From contig JAJEKV010000130.1 of the NCBI GenBank assembly GCA_021234155.1, positions 280,508-344,507 on the forward strand: a DNA stretch of 64,000 nt, read 5' to 3'. The translations under genes were made by a program, and so were the position numbers. The DNA is from Isoetes taiwanensis. Taxonomy: Eukaryota; Streptophyta; Lycopodiopsida; Isoetales; Isoetaceae. Numbering within the stretch: the stretch's first letter is position 1; each line of letters begins with the position of its first letter. Positions 1 through 11,049 of this stretch are shown here, piece by piece. The notes under the pieces were generated by a model. It did not search any database, had not been told where the DNA came from, and saw only the letters and a list, made by a program, of their open reading frames with translations.

Positions 1-216
1 CCCTGCTGTTCTTTTCAAGGCTCTTCTCATTGCAATCAAAACATTTGCAAACTTCCAATTTATGCTCGGCATCGTTACTAGTATTAACTAAAGTGTCAGA
101 AATAAATAAGCCTTTGGACATGTGTCAAAAAATGGCTTTAAAAGTGTTACAAAGAGATAAACAAACAAGGATCCTTAGAGCATATTCTCTAAGAAGCTTT
201 AGTTTAGATATGTGGC
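1..216. repeat. 3' flank of receptor kinase copy 1, duplicated at 35.1 kb
   Basis: This flank beyond the stop codon of the receptor kinase aligns with 35098-35330, which lies in the same position beside the third kinase copy. The duplication that made copy 3 therefore included 3' flanking DNA. The two differ by small indels, for example a short segment present near 67-80 and missing from the other copy. No gene is seen here. Confidence 0.75.
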
Positions 217-2481
217 TTAATAGATAGCTGCACTAAAACAAACGGATGATCCTGGATCAGTAGAGGAGGAGGCATGGTCACTCAACACTAGTTTTTCCAG
301 ACATTTCTCTAAGGTAAGTGCCACTGCTGACATGGTTGGACGATCCTTTCCTTTTGGTCTAACACAATCCAGACCCAACTCCAACGCTTCAACAAGGGGA
401 GACATATCCTGAAGTACCTCCAATGACTTGTCTAACACATGAGCAATCAGATTACTGTCCAAGAAGTCTGATATCCATCCCACAACTCCATGAGTAGGCT
501 GCTCGTTGTCAAAAGCTTTTCTACCAGTCAGAAGTTCCAATATTACCACTCCAAAGCTGTAAACATCACTCTTGGTGGTAAGGTTTAATGTAAGGAAATA
601 TTCTGGATCCAAGTAGCCAGGAGTGCCCATCACAGTTAAATTGCTAAGATGTGTGTCTCCTGCAGCTGGTCCTATTAGCGATAGGCCAAAGTCAGAAACA
701 TGAGCATTCCACTCTTTATCTAGGAGTATGTTTGAGCACTTCACATCTCTGTGTATTATAGAGGGTTTTGCATAAGCATGCATATATTCTAAACCCCTAG
801 ATGACTGCACAGCAATTGTAAGCCTCGTTTTCCAATCCAGTTGAATAGCCTTCTTGTTGAAAAGACAGTCATACAATGAACCATTTTCCATGAACTCAAA
901 AACCAATATTTTCTCTTCACTGCAGAAACCAATCAAGTTCACCAGATAGGTATGGTGCACTTTTGCCAGCAGTTGCAGTTCTTGATCAAAGGATTTAGAT
1001 CTTTCAGAATTTGTACTCTTCTTAACAGCCACAACACGTCCATCCCGAAGGCTTCCTTTATACACCATACCAAATGCTCCTTTACCAAGCAACAATGATG
1101 CATTATAATTCGATGTAGCTGTAGCAAGCTCCGAACCCGTGAATGCTTCAATCCTTTCAGGTCGATTTTCCCATGGCCCGGGTAGTTTAACTACCTTTTT
1201 TATGCAATATCTCCAGCATAATAAGGAAAGCAAAACTGCAAATACAGCAAGGATGCTTACCACGATACCAATAACTATGCCTGAAAAGCTAGAAGCCTTT
1301 GCAGGCGAAGAAACAGGCGAAGAAGCAGGGGAAGAAACAGGGGAAGAAACAGGCGATTGTGCTGTAATATTCGATTGTGCTGTAATATTGCTACATAATC
1401 TGTCAAAGCTGCTTCCACATGTAGTAGATTCGACCTGCCATGGGGAACAAACAGAGCAATCTACACAGATTTTATTGGAGTCCGGGCAAGGATTCATGCC
1501 CAAGAATATAGAATTCATTTCATATTGCTTGTCAGTACAGTTAAACTGGCAAGGAGTCTCACCAATTTTTTCCACCATTGATAGATCCTTGTATGTTCCC
1601 CAACACAGAGTAGACATGGGCTTATCTATTCTGACGCCACAGGTGTACCAATTTCCTGAAGAGATTATTGAAAATGGAACCCTATTACCTGGGACGTCCA
1701 ATTGATTAAAAGTGTTATCACCCCAGCAAACTGCTTCCTTTGTATCATCTCTGATGCCACAGGTGTGCCTGTAACCACCAGATATGGCAGAGAAACTATA
1801 TTGGCTGGGAGGTTGAGACTGATTATAGTCGTTGAGTCCCCAACACACAGTTTGCCTAGTACCTTTCTTAATTCCACACAGGTTCTGTCGTCCAGCATAA
1901 ATGGCACTATATTCAACCCCAGGATCTGAAATATTAGGAGCGCTACCATATTCGAACATAGTTCCCCAGCAGACAGTTTTGCTTGTGTTTCTGCTTAGAC
2001 CACATGTAAAAGTGTCACCACAAGTAACAGATGTGAACGGCTCTTTAGGGGGGTTCGATTGGCCGAAAGCATTATAACCCCAACAATCAACTGAGCCTGA
2101 TCCATCTGCTCTAACTGCACAAGCATGCCATCCCCCTGCATTTAAGCTTGAATAGCTAATGTTTTTGAAGGAGTCAGGTATATTGCTTCCATAATCTTGT
2201 CCCCAACAAACTGGCGTTCGATTTGCATAAGTGAGGCCACAAGCGAAGTAGCCACCTCCTGAGATGCTCCAGAATCGGGCGTCGCTTGATACTTGAGTGT
2301 TATTATTGACTGAAAAAGTGCCTGTGCATTTGATCTGAAGTACCTGTGCCTGGATTGCACAAAGAGCATAAGAATTATTGGGAGTAGTTGCGCCCCACAT
2401 GGTTGCAAGGGTGCTCATATATCCTGCTGCTGAAGTAGAAACTACAAATCCTATACAAAGGAGGCATAGTGGCCACAACAT
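217..2481 (-). CDS. CRINKLY4-type receptor-like protein kinase (copy 1, intact)
   Basis: Single-exon gene for a 754-residue plasma-membrane receptor kinase. I start at the ATG at 2481-2479; the GTG two codons upstream is not a plausible start. In order: signal peptide (about 1-20, MLWPLCLLCIGFVVS); seven crinkly/RCC1-like repeats, six ending in CWG (about 40-305); a cysteine-rich TNFR-like stretch (about 308-365); a Ser-Pro-rich repeat (about 375-393); one membrane helix (about 400-424); and a Ser/Thr kinase (about 455-730). Kinase motifs are complete: GKGAFG near 466, Lys 487, HRD with His 577, DFG with Asp 597, and [11 protein letters not shown] in the activation segment. It is an RD kinase and should be active. 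The family (ACR4/CR4/CCR) controls epidermal and asymmetric cell division in seed plants and moss. Ectodomain, transmembrane segment and lack of introns all match. Two broken copies lie at 20.2 and 35.3-46.3 kb. Exact orthology to ACR4 or a CCR member is not determined. Confidence 0.93.
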   Translation of the reverse strand: MLWPLCLLCIGFVVSTSAAGYMSTLATMWGATTPNNSYALCAIQAQVLQIKCTGTFSVNNNTQVSSDARFWSISGGGYFACGLTYANRTPVCWGQDYGSNIPDSFKNISYSSLNAGGWHACAVRADGSGSVDCWGYNAFGQSNPPKEPFTSVTCGDTFTCGLSRNTSKTVCWGTMFEYGSAPNISDPGVEYSAIYAGRQNLCGIKKGTRQTVCWGLNDYNQSQPPSQYSFSAISGGYRHTCGIRDDTKEAVCWGDNTFNQLDVPGNRVPFSIISSGNWYTCGVRIDKPMSTLCWGTYKDLSMVEKIGETPCQFNCTDKQYEMNSIFLGMNPCPDSNKICVDCSVCSPWQVESTTCGSSFDRLCSNITAQSNITAQSPVSSPVSSPASSPVSSPAKASSFSGIVIGIVVSILAVFAVLLSLLCWRYCIKKVVKLPGPWENRPERIEAFTGSELATATSNYNASLLLGKGAFGMVYKGSLRDGRVVAVKKSTNSERSKSFDQELQLLAKVHHTYLVNLIGFCSEEKILVFEFMENGSLYDCLFNKKAIQLDWKTRLTIAVQSSRGLEYMHAYAKPSIIHRDVKCSNILLDKEWNAHVSDFGLSLIGPAAGDTHLSNLTVMGTPGYLDPEYFLTLNLTTKSDVYSFGVVILELLTGRKAFDNEQPTHGVVGWISDFLDSNLIAHVLDKSLEVLQDMSPLVEALELGLDCVRPKGKDRPTMSAVALTLEKCLEKLVLSDHASSSTDPGSSVCFSAAIY

Positions 2482-2820
2482 CTGCACAAGAGTTTGGTTG
2501 GATTGAAGCGTTGAGCAATGTTCTTCCCGATTTATTTAGTCTAGAGCAGAGTCCACACGTTACCTGCCGTTTCCACATGGGTTACTGAGAAAAGGACGGT
2601 CCTTTGTAAGGAGTTGGTCGGACAATCTTCTTTTTTATTTTAGTAAGGTGTTGGGTTCCGTGCCAAAGGGAACGCCGCATCTTACGCCGCATGCGGCGTT
2701 CCCTTCCGCTTTGCATCCCCCTTGCGGGACGCAGGCTGGCCAAATTCAATGCTAGAAATTCCCAGATCTCGAAGAAGGCAGGCGCCACGATTAAATGAGA
2801 TAGAATGGCAAATTTGAATT
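2482..2820 (-). promoter_or_regulatory. 5' flank of receptor kinase, with a GC-rich hairpin
   Basis: The first ~140 bases upstream of the start codon (2482-2620) are conserved at 20971-21105 and 46259-46410 beside the other two kinase copies, then homology stops at the same place in all three. Beyond it, 2668-2703 forms a hairpin with 12-bp arms (GGGAACGCCGCA) and contains a perfect 14-bp palindrome at 2685-2698. I cannot place a TATA box or transcription start with confidence. Confidence 0.4.
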
Positions 2821-5800
2821 GCCAGCCTTTACGAAATTGCTCCGCTCTTCCATTTGGCGCCTCACTCTCATTTTTAGGACCTCAGCTCCGCTTCCTTTCC
2901 GCCTCGGCTCTCATCTCCCAAAGGTGAGCTATTCTTCCATTTCGTTTCCTTTTCTTCCATTCTTTCCTTCTTTCCATGCTTACAAGTTCGAAGTTCTTGC
3001 CATGCTTACAAGTTCATCTCTGAAACGATGGTGTATTGCATCCGAGCTTGAAACGATGGTGTATTGCATCTGGGCTTGAAACAAGAGCATCTGAAGTCAA
3101 GAAACAGGATTTATATTATATTGTATGTAATAGTTTATTTGGCAAAGGGAAGGAACACCTATGTCACCACATTTTCTAATTTATCAGCGTCTCATACAAT
3201 GATGCATTATCGGTGAGTATGATTTCTTTACCTCCTCCATTTTCATTTGAGAGATATTTTCCCGAAACCACATGCCGGAGTTTAATTTGCACTGCGTCTT
3301 TGGTTATGACATCATGTCGTTAGAATTACTTATTTAGACAACCATGCAAGCAAATTCTATTCTTCCATTTCGTTTCCTTTTCTTCCATTCTTTCCATGCT
3401 TCCGGGTGATACTAGGTGATTTTAGTTGTTGTCGCAGTTGGGAACTTGACGCAAAGATTTTCATAGCCAAAATAACAAACATCTCGGGATCGCAAAATCT
3501 GTTATTACCAGAAATGGGTAGCGGGTTAGGAAATAAGGTACTTTTTTTTTCATTTCAAGTGTATTCTATGGTATTCTAAGAAAGAGGGTTGTGCCAAATA
3601 CATCGAGCCCCTTGAATCATTTTTTGTTGCTTCCTAGCCAAATACATCGAGCTTCTTGAGAATGCTCACAAAGAAGAATCGGTCTTGTAACCAAAACCAA
3701 TGCAAGCGTCTTTGGCACTTTACAATTGTCGGCCTACGATATGGATATGGTAGCTACCATCTTCACATATTTTCGGTTTTAATATCCTATAACGATGTGT
3801 TTATTTTGGTAATGCATGGGTTCAATTCACATGATTGCATATTGCATCTTGAATTATGTGGTTGCGTGAGCCGGAACCATGTAATACTTCATGCAACAAT
3901 ATCCAATATGTTGTAGGTTCATCTCGAATTCTATTTCATGTTCCATAAAGATAAGAATTGCGTCGCCGCCAAGGTTGGATAACCGAGAAGAAGGTTCAGC
4001 TTTTGTTTCTTTTTAGTTATGCATGGCAAAAGTAACGGATCGGAGATGTATGCAAAGGATATTGTAGGCCTATTTTTTACATTTTTCACAATTGTAAAGC
4101 TTTAGTTTTTCTTTATTTGCAGACAAACTTTTAACAACACCAAATTAGAGCTATTCTAAATTCATGTTTAGCTAAAGGGTAAGAAAAATTTGAGAAAAAA
4201 ATAATAAGGCGACAAGTTGTAAGAGTTTAATCTCTGGTTTTGACATTGTTTTAAAAAGTAAGAGCGAGACCCATTTTGGAATGTTTTGAATCTTGTTAGG
4301 GGTAATTGTGACATGGATTATGCACACTTACTAACCATATCTTGAGACATATAGGCACTTTAACAATTCAGAATCGACTTTGCGTGTCTAAATTTGATTG
4401 CCCGACATTGTGGTAGTTGAGTGATTGCAAGTTGATAGCTACAAATTCTGATATATGTGTTCCTTTGCAGATGTTTAATATAAGATTTTACGAAGGGATA
4501 TTAAATCAAAATTCCACCTTTATTGTGCTACAACTCTCATCCAGCAAGCATTTGTTGCCCCCGCTCTTTCATCTGGCGATGTTTCTTTTTTAATGTAAAA
4601 ACCAAGAGAACTATCCGATCCATCTTGCCATGGTGTTGGAATAAGCATAATGGTTGGGTGTAACCTGGAATTTTCGATGCAATCTTGCCATGATTCTAGA
4701 ATACAACGACGCACTTTTATTATCTTAACTTCTCTCTTATTGTGTTATTATTTAATTGCAGATGCTTGCATGTCAAAGCCATGACAAGTAATCATTAGCC
4801 CGCAACATGAGAGCTAGATCATGTTGAAATTCAATTAGATGTACTGTTCATTCTTAGCGTGTTAGGCTGAGGCCTCATAATAATGCGACCTTTCTTTTAC
4901 ATAAAAATGGTCATATATGAGCGGGGCAAAGCTATAATTTTCTTAGAGATCTTTTGCATGGATTTTATTGTTTAAGATATAAAATGTAGCTTAATTCTGC
5001 AGGTTTACTATTGGAGACAAATTGAGAACCTTGGCTGACCTTTTTTAACAGTAAGGATCATAGAAATTGGCGTGTTAGGCTACATGCCTCATAATAATGC
5101 GACCTTTCTTTTACATAAAAATGGTCATATATGGTCATTCTTGGCGTGTTAGGCTCTGAGCCCTCATAATAATGCGACCTTTCTTTTACATAAAAATGGT
5201 CATATATGAACATGGCAAAGCTATAATTTTTCTTAGAGATATTTTGCATGGAGATTTTATTGTTTAAGATATAAAATGTAGCTTAATTCTGCAGTTTACT
5301 ATTGGAGACAAATTCAGAACCCAACAAAGAGCAGCCTTTAACAGGTAACCTAGGATCATAGAAATTGTTTCTTTGTAACAGTTTGCATGGAGGTTATGCA
5401 AATTGTATCTTTATAACAACTTACATGGATATAAGACGTCATGAATTTGGACCTTTGACTGGTGTTGGATGGACACATAGGTGACACAAATGAATTGACT
5501 CTTCCGATCATGAGCCTTAAAGCGATGTACAAAGGTGGATTGATCTTTGATTGTGCAATTACTTATAGGCATCCATGTTAGTGAGGTATATCGGATAAGT
5601 CTCATCGTGGATGAGAATTTTTTTATCACTTGGGATATTCTCTTTCCACACGTTTCATGAATGCCATTTGTAAATATCATGCCCTGTAATTGTGACATTG
5701 ATCTTCAGTTTAATTGGCATTTGATGGCCAATTTCACTTCCAAGTGTAAGTATAATTAAGCTTGAGAAGAAGATAGAGGAACTTAAAATGGAGATCAAAG

Positions 5801-6964
5801 GTATAAACGACGCAAAGGAAGAATAATTATGCGACCATCGTCATCTTTTTTGGAGAAATTGCAGGAATGCATCTATAGAAAGCCTATAAACTCGTATCAT
5901 ATCAGTAGCACTACAACAACCTTATTGTTCTCACTGGCTAGGAAGCTTTCTTAGGAGCATGAAGGGCTGAGCTGGTGCAAAAGCAGAGGTTGTTGCCGAA
6001 GGAGGAGATAGATTCCAGTTCTTGAACACGATATTGATAAAATGACATTTCCTTTTTATCATGTCCAGTTCACAAGTTGAAATAAAAAAGTTGAATCAAT
6101 GTGTTGCAACTTGGCATAATGTATTTTCTGTAGAATATGTTTGGATGTTCACAAATTTTCACTTGCTGTTCAGCATAAACTCTTAAATCTATGAGACAAA
6201 TAAAACTAAAAAGAGAAAGAAGTAATTGCCCAACTCCACAAATTGTGACTGCTTTTCTCACGACTCTACCGGACAAATAAAGAATTTATACACTTAATTT
6301 TTTTACATAATTAATTTGAACTTTTAAAGATGACCATGCATGTGTACCCTAGATAGAATGGACTTTATATCTACATTTGATATGATATGAGCTTTAGATA
6401 CATTGGTCCACATTTTAGACTTGGCTACCACTTGATTATTCCACACATATTAGCAATCACACATGCAAAGAATTACGGCCATAGAGATATTTTAAACTGG
6501 AGGAAGCTCAAACAACACAATGGTTTTTGACGATAGCATTTGCAATATGAGACAAGCACAAGACAATTGTTTGTGATAAAATGGACATGAACAAACATTG
6601 TATTTTATGTAAATTCTACTTGATGGCATAAGCAATAATCATCCGCTATTACCCACCATCTTCATTGAACATATGCAAGTAAGAGATGTGGGCACTAAGG
6701 TTCCACATTTTTTGCCCATGTTTACATCATAACTTATGAATTTATGGTGGTTCGTTAACTTAGCGCATGTTTTATATGCGTTTTCTAGATACACCACTTA
6801 GATCAAAATCAAATCAATTTATTTCTAATCCACTTCAACAACAATTGGAGAAAATACCCATCATATCTTTCCACTCTAATCTACCTATAGACAAGAGATG
6901 AACATGTTCTTCCACGTACAAAATTCATTATGCCTACCCATTCCATACGTCCTCAGCTAAAGCC
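2821..6964. other. Gene-poor stretch with short direct repeats
   Basis: I find no supported gene here. There is a 28-bp tandem duplication at 3021-3076, a ~37-bp direct repeat (2931-2967 and 3357-3393), and the larger repeat listed separately at 4854-5321. Open frames are short and show no recognisable domain. The right-hand part leads into the Helitron helicase remnant and may be decayed Helitron DNA. Confidence 0.5.
4854..5321. repeat. Imperfect direct repeat, three copies
   Basis: A unit beginning GTGTTAGGCT and running through CATAATAATGCGACC occurs at about 4856, 5070 and 5144. The first and third copies extend together for ~175 bases up to the GGAGACAAATT motif; the middle one is only ~65 bases. 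The arrangement suggests a tandem duplication with an internal deletion. Function unknown. Confidence 0.75.
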
Positions 6965-7544
6965 CGGCATTACTTTAGTGCTGATCGAATCATAGACACA
7001 GATGGCCAGCAAGTAGGTCTATATCCCATTGAGTTTCTTAATGCACAAACTCCAAGTGGTGTACCGCCCCACGAGCTAAACCTAAAGGTGGGAATGATTG
7101 TAATGTTGTTGAGGTCTACATCGTTCAAGAAGGGCCTGTGCAATGGAACACGATTGATTATAATGAAAAGTCGGGAAGGCGTGTCATTGAGGCTGAATGA
7201 TAGTAACTGGGACACACGTTGGTGACGCGTGCTCCTATCGGCGCATTCCAATTGTGCCTACTGGATTCGGGTTTGCCATTTCGGTTTGAAAGGGTGCAAT
7301 TCCCTTCTTGCCGGCCTTTGCCATGACCATAAACAAGTCCGGGGCGGACAATGCATAAGGTGGGGATATATCTTCCAAAGCCTGTCTTTACGCATGGACA
7401 ATTATATGTGGCATTCTCAAGGGTACAAAATCGACAAGGAATTCGAGTTGCTATCAAAGACCCACCATCCATGCCTCAAGAAGACGCCACTACAGTCTCA
7501 AGGTTCACAAGGTACGTGGTTTACACGGATGCTTTGTGATGGAG
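6965..7544 (+). pseudogene. Helitron helicase (PIF1-like) C-terminal remnant
   Basis: Reading on the plus strand across frames gives the C-terminal end of a Helitron RepHel helicase: LYPIEFLNAQTPSGVPPHEL, then LNLKVGMIVMLLRS, GLCNGTRLII, LPAFAMTINKS and finally GIYLPKPVFTHGQLYVAFS. These correspond to superfamily 1 helicase motifs V and VI of rolling-circle transposons. Stops and frameshifts interrupt it (after about 7205, and near 7350), so it is not functional. The Rep nuclease domain and helicase motifs I-IV are not seen upstream. A clean splice donor (GAG|GTAAGT) follows at 7544/7545. It lies in the same orientation as the Helitron 3' terminus at 8555-8583, which I infer is the end of the same element. 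Confidence 0.85.
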
Positions 7545-7660
7545 GTAAGTGTCATGTCCTCGACTAACGTTGTAATGTCCATATATTGTATGTATATGTG
7601 TTTTTTTGAGGGAGGTTTTCATGCTTCTTAGATGATTATTGATCTTCTGAATGTGTGCAG

Positions 7661-8385
7661 ATCATGAAGCCCTACACACCTTTTGTACCTCGGGAACTTG
7701 GAAATCCTAAGCCGAGGGCGATAGTTCATGTACATCGTAGAGATGGTGAGTGAAAGATTTGTTAGTTCCAACAATAACAATTGCTTATATGCTTCTTAAT
7801 AGGATATGCTTCTTAATAGGATATATATTCTATCATTTATTAAGAAGTTTATCAATGCATGTTTCCTATCGTTTTCTGAAATGATACCTTTTTATTGTAG
7901 GGAGTTATGCGATAGTTGATAACACACGCTGGCGTGTTGCTGTGTTGGAGTAAAAAAAGTTCCCCTCTAAGTATACATGCAGGGGAACTTGCTTCACGCC
8001 AGGAGGCATCACACACATTGGTGTTTGTGATGGGAGATGGTTCAAGGCTTGGGCATCGATTCCACATGATGCAGTTGGTGATTACGAGCTTCCTGAGTTC
8101 CTGACAAAGCATAACATCGTTGTTGGTACACCTGAGTCGCGCGTGTGGGACATGGTATCAGAGCATGTTTACACGTTCATGTTCGCCACCATAGGCACGA
8201 CGGGAGGAGCTTATATACCTATCGGCCATGAACCGAAGCCGCGATCGAGTAGGCCGGGACGTTCCACGAGTTCTTTGGGACAGGTTCTTCATGATGTGGA
8301 TCCATTGAGATTGATGGACATAACCTCATTTTGCACTAAAAGTATTTTTATATTTTGCGTGATAGAACCAAAGATATTTGTTTAA
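7661..8385 (+). pseudogene. Exons downstream of the Helitron helicase; product unknown
   Basis: Two exon-like blocks follow the helicase. Block 1 (7661-7745) sits between acceptor GTGTGCAG and donor GATG|GTGAGT and encodes IMKPYTPFVPRELGNPKPRA. Block 2 begins at 7901 after TTTATTGTAG; the split codon (G + GG) joins in phase. It runs open, apart from one TAA near 7951, to the stop at 8383-8385, with stretches such as WFKAWASIPHDAVGDYELPE and MVSEHVYTFMFATIGTTGG. A single-base frame correction at ~7535 would also join block 1 to the helicase frame across the 116-bp intron 7545-7660. It could be a C-terminal extension of the Helitron protein or a captured host gene. I do not recognise the domain. 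Confidence 0.55.
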
Positions 8386-8554
8386 CATTTTGTTTGAACT
8401 TCATATTATGTGTACACTTTTAAAGGGTAAAGTTTGTTCAATATCTATATGTGTCTATTTCCACCTACACATATATTACCTTCGATGCATTGTGCACATT
8501 CACGACACAACCACAATTAACGCACACAAATGCCCTCATACATCCACGACTAAT

Positions 8555-8583
8555 GCCCGGCATCGCCGGGCACACGTTTCTAG
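8555..8583 (+). mobile_element. Helitron 3' terminus (hairpin plus CTAG)
   Basis: A hairpin with 7-bp arms GCCCGGC/GCCGGGC and a 3-nt loop (8555-8571) is followed after 8 nt by CTAG at 8580-8583, then T. This is the canonical Helitron 3' end (GC-rich hairpin, then CTRR, inserted before T). Orientation matches the helicase remnant upstream. Confidence 0.85.
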
Positions 8584-9586
8584 TCCTTTATTATAAAGTT
8601 TTAGTGTATGTCGTGCATAAAACCCTAAAACTTTCGACGGCCCAGATTTGATGAAATCAATGGAAGAGATGATGCCACGTAAGATTCTAGGGTTTTTTTT
8701 GGCTAGGGTTAGCGAGGGCACCTTCGAGCTAGGGCGACAGTAGCACCTTCGCGATGACAAAAAAGGGGCAAAAGCTAAAAAATAAAACAAGGATCCGGTG
8801 GACCTCCTTCTGCTTCGCGATGATGGCTCAGGCTCCGATTTCCTCCTAGGTCCCTATCTGCATACAGACTCCATTCTTTGTGGATCCAGTGGCCAGACAT
8901 ACACTGCTGTTTCGAAATCTTTAAGCAGAATTTGCTATATCGGCCGGGTTTGCTTCTGGATTTTCCATGTCTTTGGCATGCTTTGGGTATGGTTTGCCAT
9001 GCCATGTCGCAGTTAACGCACAAAAGATGGTCGGGATATGTCTGTGCCTTGCTTTTGTGCTCCATCTACTCCCTTCCTCATCATGCACTCTTTGATCTTT
9101 TCAAAACTTACGGCTCTCTCATGTTTCTATGTTTCGGACCCATTCCGACAGTATTTTTTTACATGAACAACGAGTTTTAAAGATCCATGACAGGAACTTT
9201 CTCTATGCTTCATGCAGCAGAGGTCCCATATGCTCTATTTTTTCCCATATTTCATCCTGAATTTTCGCCTATAACAGATTGTTTTCTGCAACGGAGTATT
9301 TTCTGCCATGGGTATAGTTTTGATCCTGCCAGAATCCTCAAAGTATATCGCAAGTCTTTCCTGGCAAAGCGTGTCGATTTCTACTTAGTACAGGTTTGAA
9401 AACACAACATTTCATTAGAGGGCAAATACCTAGCTAGAAGGAAAAATGGTATGCATTATAGACATCCTTTGCTTTTTTTTACATGTCTTCCAAGTTTTAT
9501 GGCCTTCACAGTTGTTGTGCTTTAAAAGTGCACTCTATTTCTCAGGGCATTTCTTAAACGAATTATGTTTGTTTTTGTTACCACAG

Positions 9587-9801
9587 GACACCCAAAGTTG
9601 ATATCTGGGACTATAATCGGTCAGAATCCATCAATAGCTTTTCTTTGTATGAGATTCAATCCAGCAGAACCAGATGTTCTTGCTACTACTACCACTAATA
9701 TCAACATCTGCATTTCTGATCTACAGATAAACACTTCCTTGAGGAAGATGATTATGCGGACAAAAGAGAAACAAAAGCAGTCTAATTTTGATACACGCTA
9801 A
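9587..9801 (+). pseudogene. SOF1/DCAF13-like WD-repeat gene fragment
   Basis: After an acceptor-like CCACAG, the sequence encodes PKVDIWDYNRSESINSFS in one frame and then RFNPAEPDVLATTTTNINIC ... DLQINTSLRKMIMRTK in the next. This is the conserved WD-repeat core of SOF1/DCAF13, a nucleolar factor for 18S rRNA processing and a DDB1-CUL4 substrate receptor, whose usual text is VDIW..NRS then RFNP.EP..LA...SDR.I...DLR......RKIIM.TK. A few residues between the two blocks are missing and the frame shifts there, so it is dead. Its place inside a Helitron-ended segment in the same orientation suggests capture of an exon. Confidence 0.75.
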
Positions 9802-10662
9802 AGTTCTTTTACATTTAAAGGTATGATGTATTGATCCCCTCTGGCTTAGCTACTATTGTGCTATTGTAGTGATGGTATTGGAGTCTAGAGCATATATTTA
9901 ATTCAAACCATTTTTTATGTTTTTTTGTCGCTTTTGACCTTCCTTCCTCTTTTTACCAGAGTTAAGGAAACAAGGACACTTTCAACAAATGGATCCAGGG
10001 CTAATTCTGTCTCAATGTAAGCAGCATCGAGTCCTTGAGCATGGAGCAAGAAGTTCAAAGCAAGATGTCATCCTTTTAAACATATATCCTTAAAGTCGAA
10101 GGGAAATGGCACTTAAAATGGATGCATAAATTGATACTGCAGAATTATGGAGAACTGGCATTGTAATTATGGTAACATAAAGCAAAAAGGTAAAGGTTAA
10201 GCATAAGTTCCAGCTAGAGATTAAGTTCAGGTCTGCTATTTAAGTAGATGTGTACCTTGAGGACCAATTCTGTCCCAATATAAGCAGTAGAGAGTTCGAG
10301 CAGAGAACAAGAAGTTCAAAGGAGGTAATTCTAGAGCTTTTGTTTTTTAGGTTGAAGAGATGGTGCCACATGCAGCTAAATATCATCCTTTTTCCATCTA
10401 TTATTGCGTGTAGTCTACTTCATCAATGGAAGATGCTTTTCTATTCCGGTTGGTTGTTTTTGGGTTTGAACGGCTTACTTTCCATGCAACCTGTTGAAGC
10501 ACACAAAGGGAAGCAATGTTGGACATGGTCCACGGATTGCATAGAAGTTCTGCAGGGAGGGCAAAGACATTCTCTATAGAATATAGATAGCACACCACAA
10601 GATGCAAACCAACATTTATAGTTGCAATATTTACAATTTATAGGTCCCATATCCCATATGAT

Positions 10663-10690
10663 GCTCAGCAACGCTAGGCACCATAACTAT
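10663..10690 (+). mobile_element. Decayed Helitron 3' terminus
   Basis: GCTCAGC AAC GCTAGGC followed by ACCATAA and CTAT matches the terminus at 11022-11049 position for position apart from a few transitions and the lost G of CTAG. It is probably an older copy of the same family's end, retained inside a later element. Confidence 0.55.
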
Positions 10691-11021
10691 CATATCATAA
10701 ACACTTCACAAAATCATCTTGACAAATAACTACCTAAAAAAGCTCTAACAAGGGCACATAATATGATCCAAGTTTAGACACAAACAATACATTGTTATTG
10801 AATATGAATTTATGTTAATTTATATGCCATTCCAAAGCACACATATACCTATCTACCCTTGATGTTAGGTCAACTTTTATGATACTTGCATACATTTCGA
10901 AATTATTGACTAAAGGAATAAAATACAAAGTAGTTTTGGCATCACAAGAGATAGTTCATATGAAAACTGCAGGGGTATGTGGATTGAATCGAGTAAGTTC
11001 ATTAATAGGTTCCAAACAATA

Positions 11022-11049
11022 GCCCAGCAACGCTGGGCACTATTACTAG
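11022..11049 (+). mobile_element. Helitron 3' terminus (hairpin plus CTAG)
   Basis: Hairpin GCCCAGC-AAC-GCTGGGC at 11022-11038, a 7-nt spacer and CTAG at 11046-11049, then T. The same hairpin and spacer recur on the minus strand at 28852-28879 and 30714-30741, so this is one non-autonomous family. Confidence 0.85.

Larger units (their letters stand above)
8584..11021 (+). other. Segment between two Helitron 3' ends, mixed gene debris
   Basis: The stretch between the Helitron ends at 8583 and 11049 probably belongs to the second, non-autonomous element, though its 5' TC end could not be placed. It contains the DCAF13-like piece at 9587-9801 and other exon-like fragments I do not recognise, for example around 9187-9399 and 10250-10579. 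A decayed copy of the family 3' end lies at 10663-10690. No intact gene is present. Confidence 0.5.

Noticed and set aside
1139-1705. A 188-codon plus-strand frame.
   Set aside because: It lies wholly antisense to the intact receptor kinase and shows no domain.
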